Assembly: GCA_040218445.1 (NCBI GenBank)
Contig: JAVJRK010000016.1
Location: 124,001 to 188,000 of the forward strand
DNA from: UBA1479 sp040218445
GTDB lineage: Bacteria; Pseudomonadota; Alphaproteobacteria; Rhodospirillales; Casp-alpha2
DNA length: 64,000 nucleotides
Reading direction: 5' to 3'
The position numbers and the translations under genes were made by a program. Positions 43,968-51,086 of the stretch are shown here, piece by piece; position 1 is the stretch's first letter, and each line of letters starts with the position of its first letter. The notes below the pieces were generated by a model. It did no database searches. It had not been told where the DNA came from and saw nothing but the letters and a program-made list of their open reading frames with translations.

Positions 43968-44705
43968 CTAGATCATGGTCATACCGCCGTTCACATGGAT
44001 TGTCTGCCCCGTTACATAAGAGGCTTCGTCACTGGCCAGGTAAAGCGATGCAGCGGCGATTTCCTCGGATGTGCCCATGCGGCCCGCGGGAATGGCGCCC
44101 ATGATGCCTTCTTTTTGCGAATCGTTAAGCTCGTCCGTCATGGCTGTCTGGATAAAACCGGGCGCGATGCAGTTCACGGTAATTCCCCGCGCCGCCACTT
44201 CCTGGGCCAACGATTTCGACATGCCGATCATGCCGGCCTTGGACGCCGCGTAATTGACCTGTCCGGCATTGCCGGTCACGCCGACGATCGAGGTAATGCC
44301 GATAATGCGGCCGTGGCGCTTTTTCATCATGCCGCGCAGCACTGCACGCGACAGGCGGAAGGCGGCGGTCAGGTTGACGTCCAGGACCTCCTGCCAGTCT
44401 TCGTCTTTCATGCGCATCATCAGGGTGTCGCGGGTCAGGCCCGCGTTATTGACCAGAATGTCGATACCACCCATGGCGGCCTCGGCCTCGGCGGCGAGTT
44501 TGTCCGTGCCCTCGGCCGACGACAGGTCAGCCGGCAGGATATGCGTCCGCGCACCCAATTCCTTGGCCAGCGGTTCCATGGCCTCGACCCGGCGGCCCGA
44601 AAGCGCCACCTCGGCCCCCGCACCGTGCAGGGCGCGAGCAATGGCCCCGCCAATCCCGCCCGACGCCCCGGTTACCAGGGCGGTTTTTCCCGAAAGATCG
44701 AACAT
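43968..44705 (-). CDS. fabG: 3-oxoacyl-ACP reductase
   Basis: A 245-residue FabG. ALVTGASGGIGGAIA is the NADPH motif, LVNNAGLTRD follows, the tetrad is N111, S139 (GITSIVG), Y152 and K156 (YAASKAGM), and FIQTAMTDEL and YVTGQTIHVNGGM complete the standard FabG C terminus. AGGGGA precedes the ATG. Lies between fabD and acpP. Confidence 0.97.
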   Translation of the reverse strand: MFDLSGKTALVTGASGGIGGAIARALHGAGAEVALSGRRVEAMEPLAKELGARTHILPADLSSAEGTDKLAAEAEAAMGGIDILVNNAGLTRDTLMMRMKDEDWQEVLDVNLTAAFRLSRAVLRGMMKKRHGRIIGITSIVGVTGNAGQVNYAASKAGMIGMSKSLAQEVAARGITVNCIAPGFIQTAMTDELNDSQKEGIMGAIPAGRMGTSEEIAAASLYLASDEASYVTGQTIHVNGGMTMI

Positions 44706-44759
44706 GGTTTTCCCCTACTGTCTTTGATCTATCCGTTTATCCGGTCGTTAGACCGACCG

Positions 44760-45719
44760 TTAAAGCGATCCCAGAAAGGCTTCGACCTCTTCGGGCGTGC
44801 CGACGTTCTGTACCGTGATATCGCGGTCGATGCGCCGTGCCAGTCCGGCCAGGACCTTGCCCGATCCGACTTCGACCAGGGTATCGATGCCCTGCTCTTT
44901 CAGCTGCTGGACGCTTTCCCGCCAGCGCACCATGCCGGTGACCTGTTCGACCAGCAGGCGCTTGATCTCCGCTGTGTCTTCGACCGGTGCCGACGTCACG
45001 TTCGCCATCACCGGCACGGCCGGTGCATTGGCATCCACTTCGGCCAGGGCCGCCGCCATGGCGTCTGCCGCCGGCTGCATCAGCGCACAATGGAAGGGCG
45101 CCGACACCGGCAGCAGAACCGCACGCTTGGCGCCCGCTTCCTTGGCCAATTCACACGCCCGCTCGACAGCGCCGACTGATCCTGAAATGACGATCTGGCC
45201 CGGCGCATTGTCGTTTCCGGCCTGGCAAACCTCGCCCTCGACGGCACCCGGGGCCGCCATGGCGCCTTCGCAGACCTTTTCCACCGCATCCATTTCCAAA
45301 CCCATCAAGGCGGCCATCGCGCCCTGGCCGACCGGAACGGCTTTCTGCATTTCGGTGCCGCGCGTTTTCAGAAGACGCGCCGTATCGGCCAGCGAGAACG
45401 TGCCCGCCGCCGCCAGGGCCGAATATTCACCAAGGGAATGCCCTGCCACGAAGTCGGCACGGCTGGCCAGATCGAACCCGCCTTCCGCCTTCAATACGGC
45501 CATAACGGCCATGCTCGCGGTCATGATCGCGGGCTGCGCGTTGGCCGTCAGGGTCAATTCATCCTCGGGCCCGTTGAACATGATCTTGGACAGATTCTGT
45601 TTCAGGGTTTCGTCCACTTCCTGGTGGACCTCGCGGGCGGCGGCGAAGGCATCAAAGATGTCCTTGCCCATACCCACCGTCTGGGAACCTTGTCCCGGGA
45701 AAATCAGCGCGCGTGCCAT
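44760..45719 (-). CDS. fabD: Malonyl-CoA:ACP transacylase
   Basis: A 319-residue FabD loading malonyl groups onto ACP. IFPGQGSQTVGMG is the N-terminal signature, GHSLGEYSAL gives the catalytic serine (S95), and APFHCALM the catalytic histidine. The ATG at 45719 gives the usual length. It is the first gene of the fab cluster; a small hypothetical gene lies upstream on the same strand. Confidence 0.96.
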   Translation of the reverse strand: MARALIFPGQGSQTVGMGKDIFDAFAAAREVHQEVDETLKQNLSKIMFNGPEDELTLTANAQPAIMTASMAVMAVLKAEGGFDLASRADFVAGHSLGEYSALAAAGTFSLADTARLLKTRGTEMQKAVPVGQGAMAALMGLEMDAVEKVCEGAMAAPGAVEGEVCQAGNDNAPGQIVISGSVGAVERACELAKEAGAKRAVLLPVSAPFHCALMQPAADAMAAALAEVDANAPAVPVMANVTSAPVEDTAEIKRLLVEQVTGMVRWRESVQQLKEQGIDTLVEVGSGKVLAGLARRIDRDITVQNVGTPEEVEAFLGSL

Positions 45720-45834
45720 GAAAGCGACTGTGCTCCGTTCATTGAATTGGGGCGAGAGGTATTGCCGCCGCACCCCTGCCCTGTCAAGGGCGCTTGACGG
45801 GGCTGTGCCGCCCGGTTCCGGCTGTTCTGAGCCC

Positions 45835-46047
45835 TCATGTTCCGCCTTTTTTCCGGAATACCGATCTCAGGCGCTCCTTTTCCGCCAGTCGTTGCTTCAG
45901 GTTTTCAGGAACATGCAGGCCTTCGCGTTCGCGCGCGACCACCCAGTCCTCTAACGCCCGCGGCAAAACACGGTCCAGTTCTTCCAATCTGACAAGCGCT
46001 GCCTGGGTTTCTTCGGAAAGGCCCAAGGCATGTTGGGCGTCGGTCAA
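45835..46047 (-). CDS. Small hypothetical protein, TTG start
   Basis: A 70-residue charged, helix-rich protein. The start is a TTG with GGGAGG seven bases upstream, which supports it as real. The sequence is mostly amphipathic helix (LSEETQAALVRLEELDRVLPRALEDWVVAREREG) with a basic end (RLRSVFRKKGG). No known domain is recognised. It lies 115 bases upstream of fabD on the same strand. Confidence 0.5.
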   Translation of the reverse strand: MTDAQHALGLSEETQAALVRLEELDRVLPRALEDWVVAREREGLHVPENLKQRLAEKERLRSVFRKKGGT

Positions 46048-46235
46048 ACGTCACCTCCCAAAAGCAGGGCTTCAGGTTAGACTTTCCCCCAGCGCACGAC
46101 AACTACACGAACACCACAGTCAATCTTCCGTTAGATGCCCGGTTTCCACATGGGGTGCTTTTAAATATTTTGAGACCCTTCAAGAAGCCTCCATACTTGA
46201 CACTCCCCAAAGGCCCCAGAACAAGGAAACAAGCC

Positions 46236-46754
46236 GTGAACGACGACACCAAGGAGAGCAAATCCTACGACGTAGAGGGGTCTCAGGTCCGAATTTCTGT
46301 TGCCTGCGGAAAGCTGATCTATTTTCTTGTCGCGCTGATCCTTTTGGCGTTATCGGTCGGCATCATCGGCTATGGCTTGGTCGAAATTTTCAAGGGATTT
46401 CAAGAAGGTACGGACATCATATCGCCCATGCTCGACGGTGTTGCCCTGTCGGTTCTGGGACTCGCCGTAATCGATGTGTCGAAATATCTGCTGGACGAGG
46501 AGGTATTCCGCAACCGGGAACTCGGCGCCGCCTCGGAAGCCCGCGCGACGCTGACCAAGTTCTTCACCATCATCACGATCGCTGTCAGCCTTGAAGCTGT
46601 CGTGTTGATTTTCAGCTCGATCAAGGAGCAAAACTCCGAGGGACTGGTTTATCCGGTTTATCTCCTGCTGACGGCTGTCGTCATCACGCTGGGATTAGGC
46701 CTTTTCCAGTGGCTGAACGCCAAGGCCGAGGAAATAACGAAAAACACCGGATAA
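46236..46754 (+). CDS. Four-segment hypothetical membrane protein
   Basis: A 172-residue protein with four membrane segments, around LIYFLVALILLALSVGIIGY, LDGVALSVLGLAVIDVSKYL, FFTIITIAVSLEAVVLIF and YPVYLLLTAVVITLGLGLFQ. I chose a GTG at 46236, since AAGGA lies eight bases upstream; an upstream GTG at 46155 lacks a ribosome site. It is not recognised as a named family. It is divergent from the small TTG gene and lies directly before the rpsF promoter. Somewhat lower GC than its neighbours. Confidence 0.65.
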   Translation: MNDDTKESKSYDVEGSQVRISVACGKLIYFLVALILLALSVGIIGYGLVEIFKGFQEGTDIISPMLDGVALSVLGLAVIDVSKYLLDEEVFRNRELGAASEARATLTKFFTIITIAVSLEAVVLIFSSIKEQNSEGLVYPVYLLLTAVVITLGLGLFQWLNAKAEEITKNTG

Positions 46755-46796
46755 CAATCCGCCAACACAGCTCCAACCGCCCGGAATTCTGCGCGC

Positions 46797-46824
46797 TTGC
46801 GCCAGTTCTCCGAATGTGTATAGT
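46797..46824 (+). promoter_or_regulatory. Probable rpsF operon promoter
   Basis: TTGCGC (46797-46802), a 16-base spacer and TATAGT (46819-46824) form a sigma-70-type promoter about 100 bases before rpsF. The next bases, GCGCCGCC, are a GC-rich discriminator as expected for a ribosomal-protein promoter under stringent control. A short TCGGGG/CCCCGA stem (46833-46850) lies in the leader. Confidence 0.6.
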
Positions 46825-46873
46825 GCGCCGCCTCGGGGCAAATTCCCCGAACTCCTTGTCGGTCAGGATTGAA

Positions 46874-46915
46874 TTGGCCGGCTATGCCTCCGCGGTGGAG
46901 GCTGAGACAAGCCAA
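46874..46915 (+). promoter_or_regulatory. Possible S6:S18 autoregulatory leader element
   Basis: TTGGC (46874-46878) pairs with GCCAA (46911-46915), enclosing an internal loop that begins with CCG and a second stem GCCTCC/GGAGGC (46886-46891 with 46897-46902). The 3' arm runs into the AAAGGGAG ribosome site of rpsF. The layout (outer stem, CCG in the internal loop, inner hairpin) resembles the known S6:S18-binding leader motif; this is a reading of structure only, not a covariance match. Confidence 0.45.
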
Positions 46916-46926
46916 AGGGAGCTTAT

Positions 46927-47397
46927 ATGCCGTACTACGAGAGCGTGTTTATCGCGCGACCCGACATTTCGTCTGCTCAAGTCGACGGTCTGGTCGAAAC
47001 CTTCGAAAAAGCTATCTCCGGTGGTGGTGGCAGCATCCAGAAGAAAGAATACTGGGGGCTGCGCAACCTTTCCTATCGCATCAAGAAGAACCGCAAGGGG
47101 CATTATATGCTCATGAACATCGACGCACCGGCCGACGCCGTTGCCGAGATGGAGCGCCAAATGCGGATCAACGAAGACGTGATGCGTCACATGACCCTGC
47201 GCGTGGACGAACTTGAAGAAGGCCCGTCCGTAATCGTGCAGAACAAGGATCGTGACGACCGTCCGCGCCGCGGCGGCCCGCGCCCTGACCGGGGCGATCG
47301 AGGCGACCGCCCGGACCGTGGTGATCGGGGAGACCGTGCCCCGCGCCAGGATTCCGGCACTTCGGACAACGCCAGCGATAAGGGAGATGATGCATGA
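46927..47397 (+). CDS. rpsF: 30S ribosomal protein S6
   Basis: A 156-residue S6. The core domain (residues 1-about 100) begins MPYYESVFIARPDIS and contains YWGLRNLSYRIKKNRKGHYM, the 16S rRNA-binding face. The C-terminal tail from about 107 is basic/acidic low complexity with repeated RGDRGDR units, in place of the E. coli poly-glutamate tail. Ribosome site AAAGGGAG six bases before the ATG. Its stop overlaps the rpsR start by ATGA. Confidence 0.97.
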   Translation: MPYYESVFIARPDISSAQVDGLVETFEKAISGGGGSIQKKEYWGLRNLSYRIKKNRKGHYMLMNIDAPADAVAEMERQMRINEDVMRHMTLRVDELEEGPSVIVQNKDRDDRPRRGGPRPDRGDRGDRPDRGDRGDRAPRQDSGTSDNASDKGDDA

Positions 47398-47654
47398 AAC
47401 CCGAACCCGTAAGATCGACGGGCCGGAGCAACCGCCCGGTCTTCAATCGTCGCCGCAAAAGCTGCCCGTTCGCCGGGTCGAATGCGCCGAAGATCGACTA
47501 TAAGGACACGCGCCTTCTGGGTCGCTTCATTTCCGAACGCGGAAAGATCGTCCCCTCGCGCATTACCGCCGTTTCCAACAAGAAACAGCGCGAGCTGGCC
47601 AAGGCCATCAAGCGGGCCCGTTTTCTTGCCCTGCTTCCTTACGTCGTAAAGTAA
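47394..47654 (+). CDS. rpsR: 30S ribosomal protein S18
   Basis: An 86-residue S18, partner of S6 on the 30S platform. NRPVFNRRRKSCPFAG and DYKDTRLLGRFISERGKIVPSRITAVSNKKQRELAKAIKRARFLALLPYV are nearly invariant. It overlaps rpsF by four bases. A short GC stem lies directly after its stop (47669-47684). Confidence 0.98.
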   Translation: MKPEPVRSTGRSNRPVFNRRRKSCPFAGSNAPKIDYKDTRLLGRFISERGKIVPSRITAVSNKKQRELAKAIKRARFLALLPYVVK

Positions 47655-47668
47655 CTGGGATAAGGGCT

Positions 47669-47684
47669 CCCCGGAACTCCGGGG
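47669..47684 (+). promoter_or_regulatory. Stem-loop between rpsR and the DUF2232 gene
   Basis: CCCCGG-AACT-CCGGGG is a perfect six-pair hairpin with a four-base loop, 15 bases after the rpsR stop and just ahead of the DUF2232 ATG. No U-run follows. It may reduce read-through or translation of the membrane protein relative to the ribosomal genes. Confidence 0.45.
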
Positions 47685-47693
47685 GCATGACCC

Positions 47694-48644
47694 ATGCCGA
47701 AAACGTTTTTGATTTCCATCTGTGCAGGCCTGTTGAGCCTGATAGCGGCCATGCCGGCCCTGAACGGCGCCCCTGGTGGGTTGTTGCTGTTCTATGTCGC
47801 CGCCTTGCCGATCTATCTTGCCGGTTTCGCCTTTGGCGTGACGGCGGGCACGGTGGCGTCCTTAAGCGGTTTCGTCGCGGCGATTGCCCTTGGCGGAATG
47901 CTGGTGGCCGGGGTGTTCGCCCTGGTCCATCTGCTGCCCGCCTGGACCGTGATTCGTCAGGCCATGCTTCAACGCACGGCAGCGGACGGTCATACGGAAT
48001 GGATGCCGCCGGGCTCGATCGTTGCCAGCCTGGCCGGTCTTGCCGCATCGATGATGCTGCTTGCCGGTCTGGTCTTCATGGCCAACGGTACGGGGCTCAG
48101 CACCATCGTCACCGACCGTCTGACCGACGTGCTGGCCACCGTGGCCCCGGGCACGCCGCAAGCGGCACGGGATGAAATGGTTCAGCTTTACGGGCCGCTA
48201 TTACCCGCATCCCTGGGGTCAAGCTGGGTCATCATGGCCATGATCAGCGCCGCCGTGGCGCAATCGATCCTGGCCCGGGCCGGCCGCAACATGCGCCCGA
48301 CCCCGCGTTACGCAAACCTGGTCCTGCCGGAATGGATTTCCTGGGCCATGGTGGGTACAGCGGTGGTGTCCCTGGTCGCGGGCGGAGAAATTCAATTCCT
48401 TGCCCGCAACCTGACTCTGGCCCTGGCCGTTCCTTTCTTTCTTTTGGGATTGGCCGTGTTTCACCACTGGGCCCGCCGGGTCCGGGGTGGCGGGTTTGCC
48501 CTGGTCGCCATTTACTTTTTGGTTTTCGTTGTCGGTTGGGCCGGTCTGTTAGTGACCGCCGCGATCGGTATTTTGGAACAATGGGGCGGTATCCGACGTC
48601 GGCTTGCCGGCCCTTCTAGCGGCACCCCGCCGCATGACGAGTGA
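47694..48644 (+). CDS. DUF2232 integral membrane protein
   Basis: A 316-residue membrane protein with about eight hydrophobic segments, matching DUF2232 (YybS-like). It is the constant companion between rpsR and rplI in many alphaproteobacteria and also occurs near rplI in Firmicutes. No catalytic motif is visible, and function is unknown. There is no strong ribosome site before the ATG. Confidence 0.85.
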   Translation: MPKTFLISICAGLLSLIAAMPALNGAPGGLLLFYVAALPIYLAGFAFGVTAGTVASLSGFVAAIALGGMLVAGVFALVHLLPAWTVIRQAMLQRTAADGHTEWMPPGSIVASLAGLAASMMLLAGLVFMANGTGLSTIVTDRLTDVLATVAPGTPQAARDEMVQLYGPLLPASLGSSWVIMAMISAAVAQSILARAGRNMRPTPRYANLVLPEWISWAMVGTAVVSLVAGGEIQFLARNLTLALAVPFFLLGLAVFHHWARRVRGGGFALVAIYFLVFVVGWAGLLVTAAIGILEQWGGIRRRLAGPSSGTPPHDE

Positions 48645-48659
48645 GTAGGAGAGATCGCA

Positions 48660-49430
48660 ATGGACGTGATCCTTTTGGAACGCATCGAAAAATTGGGCCA
48701 GATGGGCGACGTGGTAAACGTCAAACCCGGCTTTGCCCGTAACTACCTTCTGCCGCAGAAAAAGGCCCTGCGCGCCACGGACGACAACAAGCGTGTGTTC
48801 GAGGCCCAGAAAGCGCAGCTTGAGGCCCAGAACCTGGAGCACCGCAAGGAAGCGGAATCCGTCGCATCAAAGATGGACGGCGAGGCTATCATCCTGATCC
48901 GCCAGGCCGGCGAAGCCGGTCAACTGTACGGTTCGGTCAATGCGCGCGACGTCGCCGAGGCCCTGACGGGCGCCGGCTTCACCGTTGCCCGCAGCCAGGT
49001 TGAACTGCCGATCCCGATCAAGACCCTGGGTCTGCATGACGTAACCGTACGCCTGCATCCGGAAGTCACCGTTACCGTGACGGCCAACGTCGCCCGCACG
49101 GAGGATGAAGCCAAGGTTCAGACCGACACCGGCAATGCCGTTGTCGGCGAGGACGCGGCCGAGGCCGCCGCCGAAGCCATGGATGTGGCCCAGCAGGCTG
49201 CCGAAGCCATGGCCGCCCAGGCGGACGAAGTATTTGAAGACGCCGCCGCCGGCGAAGTGATCGCCGAAGCCGAAGACCTGGTCCAGGCGGAAGCGGACGC
49301 TGCAGAGAAAGCCAAGCAGGAAGCCCTGCGCAAGGTCGAACTGGAAGCCCAGGCACAGGCTGCGGCCGAAGCGGAAGCCGAAAACGCCGAAGGCGATGCG
49401 GAAGCTGCGGAAGAAGCCGAAGACAAGTAA
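48660..49430 (+). CDS. rplI: 50S ribosomal protein L9 with long acidic C-terminal extension
   Basis: A 256-residue L9, over 100 residues longer than the usual 148 or so. The N domain (MDVILLERIEKLGQMGDVVNVKPGFARNYLLPQ), the connecting helix and the C domain (to about residue 146) are normal. From 147 to 256 comes an Ala/Glu/Asp-rich stretch, probably one long acidic helix or coiled coil with repeated AEA units and no known domain. It ends the rpsF operon before a clear terminator. Confidence 0.95.
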   Translation: MDVILLERIEKLGQMGDVVNVKPGFARNYLLPQKKALRATDDNKRVFEAQKAQLEAQNLEHRKEAESVASKMDGEAIILIRQAGEAGQLYGSVNARDVAEALTGAGFTVARSQVELPIPIKTLGLHDVTVRLHPEVTVTVTANVARTEDEAKVQTDTGNAVVGEDAAEAAAEAMDVAQQAAEAMAAQADEVFEDAAAGEVIAEAEDLVQAEADAAEKAKQEALRKVELEAQAQAAAEAEAENAEGDAEAAEEAEDK

Positions 49431-49468
49431 ATGTCTTCCACCCACTCTTTCGGGCAAACGATACGAAC

Positions 49469-49498
49469 AAAGGCGGTCCTTAAGGGGCCGCCTTTTTT
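49469..49498 (+). terminator. Intrinsic terminator of the rpsF-rplI operon
   Basis: AAAGGCGG (49469-49476) pairs with CCGCCTTT (49488-49495) and the inner bases extend the stem; a run of six T residues (49493-49498) follows. It lies about 40 bases after the rplI stop. Confidence 0.9.
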
Positions 49499-49560
49499 CA
49501 TGGCCAATCGGCCGGAATCCTTACATTAGAAACAACGCATTGACTCCCGATCCGATTTTT

Positions 49561-49590
49561 AGAACAATTATAAAGTCCCAAGGTTGTTCT
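49561..49590. promoter_or_regulatory. Inverted repeat upstream of the cyclopropane synthase gene
   Basis: AGAACAA (49561-49567) and TTGTTCT (49584-49590) are perfect complements with a 16-base spacer, in an AT-rich gap 61 bases before the cfa ATG. TTGACT (49540-49545) and TATAAA (49569-49574) lie nearby but with a 23-base spacing that is too long for a normal promoter. The repeat may be an operator. Confidence 0.4.
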
Positions 49591-49651
49591 TAATTATCAT
49601 GGAAATGCCCAGGGGAAGAAAGGCACAGGCCATCCCCGGGGGGAGGTGGAT

Positions 49652-50896
49652 ATGCTGTTCGCACATACCCTTCGCCACATCGTAAAAGCCGGCCGGCTGA
49701 CGGCAATAGACGCCCACGGCAAAGAACATGTTTTTTCAGGTTCCCCCGGCAGCGAAATCACCATCCGGCTGCATGATCCATCCCTTCATTGGAAGCTGTT
49801 CTTCAACCCCGGTCTCTACCTGGGCGAAGCCTATATGGACGGAACGCTGACCGTCGAAAACGGCACGATCTACGATTTTCTGGCTTTCGCGACCTCCAAC
49901 ATGGAAATCGCGGGCGGGCACAAGGTCATGGAATGGGTCGCCGCCGCCGATACCCTGTTCCGCCGTCTGCAACAGTACAATCCCGTATCCAGGGCGCGGA
50001 AGAACGTCGCTCATCACTATGACCTGAACGGACAATTGTACGAACTGTTCCTGGATGCCGACCGGCAATATTCCTGTGCCTATTTTTATGCCCCCGACGA
50101 CGACCTGGAAACCGCCCAATTGAACAAGAAACGCCACCTAGCGGCCAAGTTGGCGATCGAGCCGGGCATGAAGGTTTTGGACATCGGCTGCGGCTGGGGT
50201 GGGTTAGGGTTGTATCTGGCAAGCGAACTGGACTGCGAAGTCACGGGGCTGACGCTGTCCACCGAGCAACTGGCCGTCGCCCGGGCGCGGGCCGAAAAAG
50301 CGGGGCTTGCCGGCAAGGTACAATTTCACCTGCGCGACTACCGCGAGCAGACCGGCACATTCGACCGCATCGTTTCCGTCGGCATGTTCGAACATGTCGG
50401 CATCACCCACTACAGAGAATACTTCGACACGGTGAAACGGCTGCTGACGGACGACGGCGTGGCGTTGATCCATACCATCGGGCGGTCGGAAATGCCGCGC
50501 GCGACCAACCCCTGGATTCGCAAATACATCTTCCCGGGCGGCTACGTCCCGGCACTATCCGAAGTCATGCAAAGCATCGAGCACACCCGCCTTATCACGA
50601 CCGACGTGGAAATCCTGCGCCTGCATTACGCGGAAACGCTCAAACATTGGCGCGGCCGTTTTCAGGCCAACCGAAGCGAGGCGAAACAGCTATACGACGA
50701 GCGCTTCTGCCGCATGTGGGACTACTACCTGGCAGCCAGCGAATGTTCGTTCCGGTATCTGGACAACGTGGTGTTCCAAATTCAACTGTCGAAAAACCGC
50801 AACACCCTGCCGCTGACCCGCGATTACATCACCGAATGGGAAAAGCGTGCGAATCGGCGGCACAAGGCATCCCGAAGCGACGGCGCCGCCGCCTGA
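49652..50896 (+). CDS. cfa: Cyclopropane-fatty-acyl-phospholipid synthase
   Basis: A 414-residue SAM-dependent enzyme that adds a methylene bridge to unsaturated phospholipid acyl chains. An N-terminal lipid-binding domain (to about 105) precedes HHYDLNGQLYELFLD and FYAPDDDLETAQLNKKRHLAAKL, the SAM motif VLDIGCGWGGLGLYLA, and VSVGMFEHVG, all typical of CFA synthase. GGAGG lies five bases before the ATG at 49652. It inserts between the rplI terminator and dnaB. Confidence 0.93.
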   Translation: MLFAHTLRHIVKAGRLTAIDAHGKEHVFSGSPGSEITIRLHDPSLHWKLFFNPGLYLGEAYMDGTLTVENGTIYDFLAFATSNMEIAGGHKVMEWVAAADTLFRRLQQYNPVSRARKNVAHHYDLNGQLYELFLDADRQYSCAYFYAPDDDLETAQLNKKRHLAAKLAIEPGMKVLDIGCGWGGLGLYLASELDCEVTGLTLSTEQLAVARARAEKAGLAGKVQFHLRDYREQTGTFDRIVSVGMFEHVGITHYREYFDTVKRLLTDDGVALIHTIGRSEMPRATNPWIRKYIFPGGYVPALSEVMQSIEHTRLITTDVEILRLHYAETLKHWRGRFQANRSEAKQLYDERFCRMWDYYLAASECSFRYLDNVVFQIQLSKNRNTLPLTRDYITEWEKRANRRHKASRSDGAAA

Positions 50897-50950
50897 AGGC
50901 ATGTCCCCCAAACCCGCATGCAGCTTGCCGGGGCGTCCCGTGGCTTGAAA

Positions 50951-50959
50951 TTATCCACA
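50951..50959 (+). promoter_or_regulatory. Consensus DnaA box upstream of dnaB
   Basis: TTATCCACA is a perfect high-affinity DnaA box, 128 bases upstream of the dnaB ATG. A near match with one inserted base, TTATCCCACA, lies at 51023-51032. The two could link dnaB expression to replication initiation; there is no cluster that would suggest an origin. Confidence 0.55.
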
Positions 50960-51086
50960 AGCCATCCCCATACTCACATTCCGACCGCTGGGTATGGATT
51001 TTCATGCACACTGGATTTCATTATCCCACACGAAATCCGGGCCTCCCCCTACCCGAACGGTACGGCTTTGGATTACCAGTGAACTC

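Noticed and set aside
50941..51032. Replication origin
   Set aside because: Only one exact and one imperfect DnaA box, no AT-rich unwinding region and no dnaA/dnaN/parAB genes.
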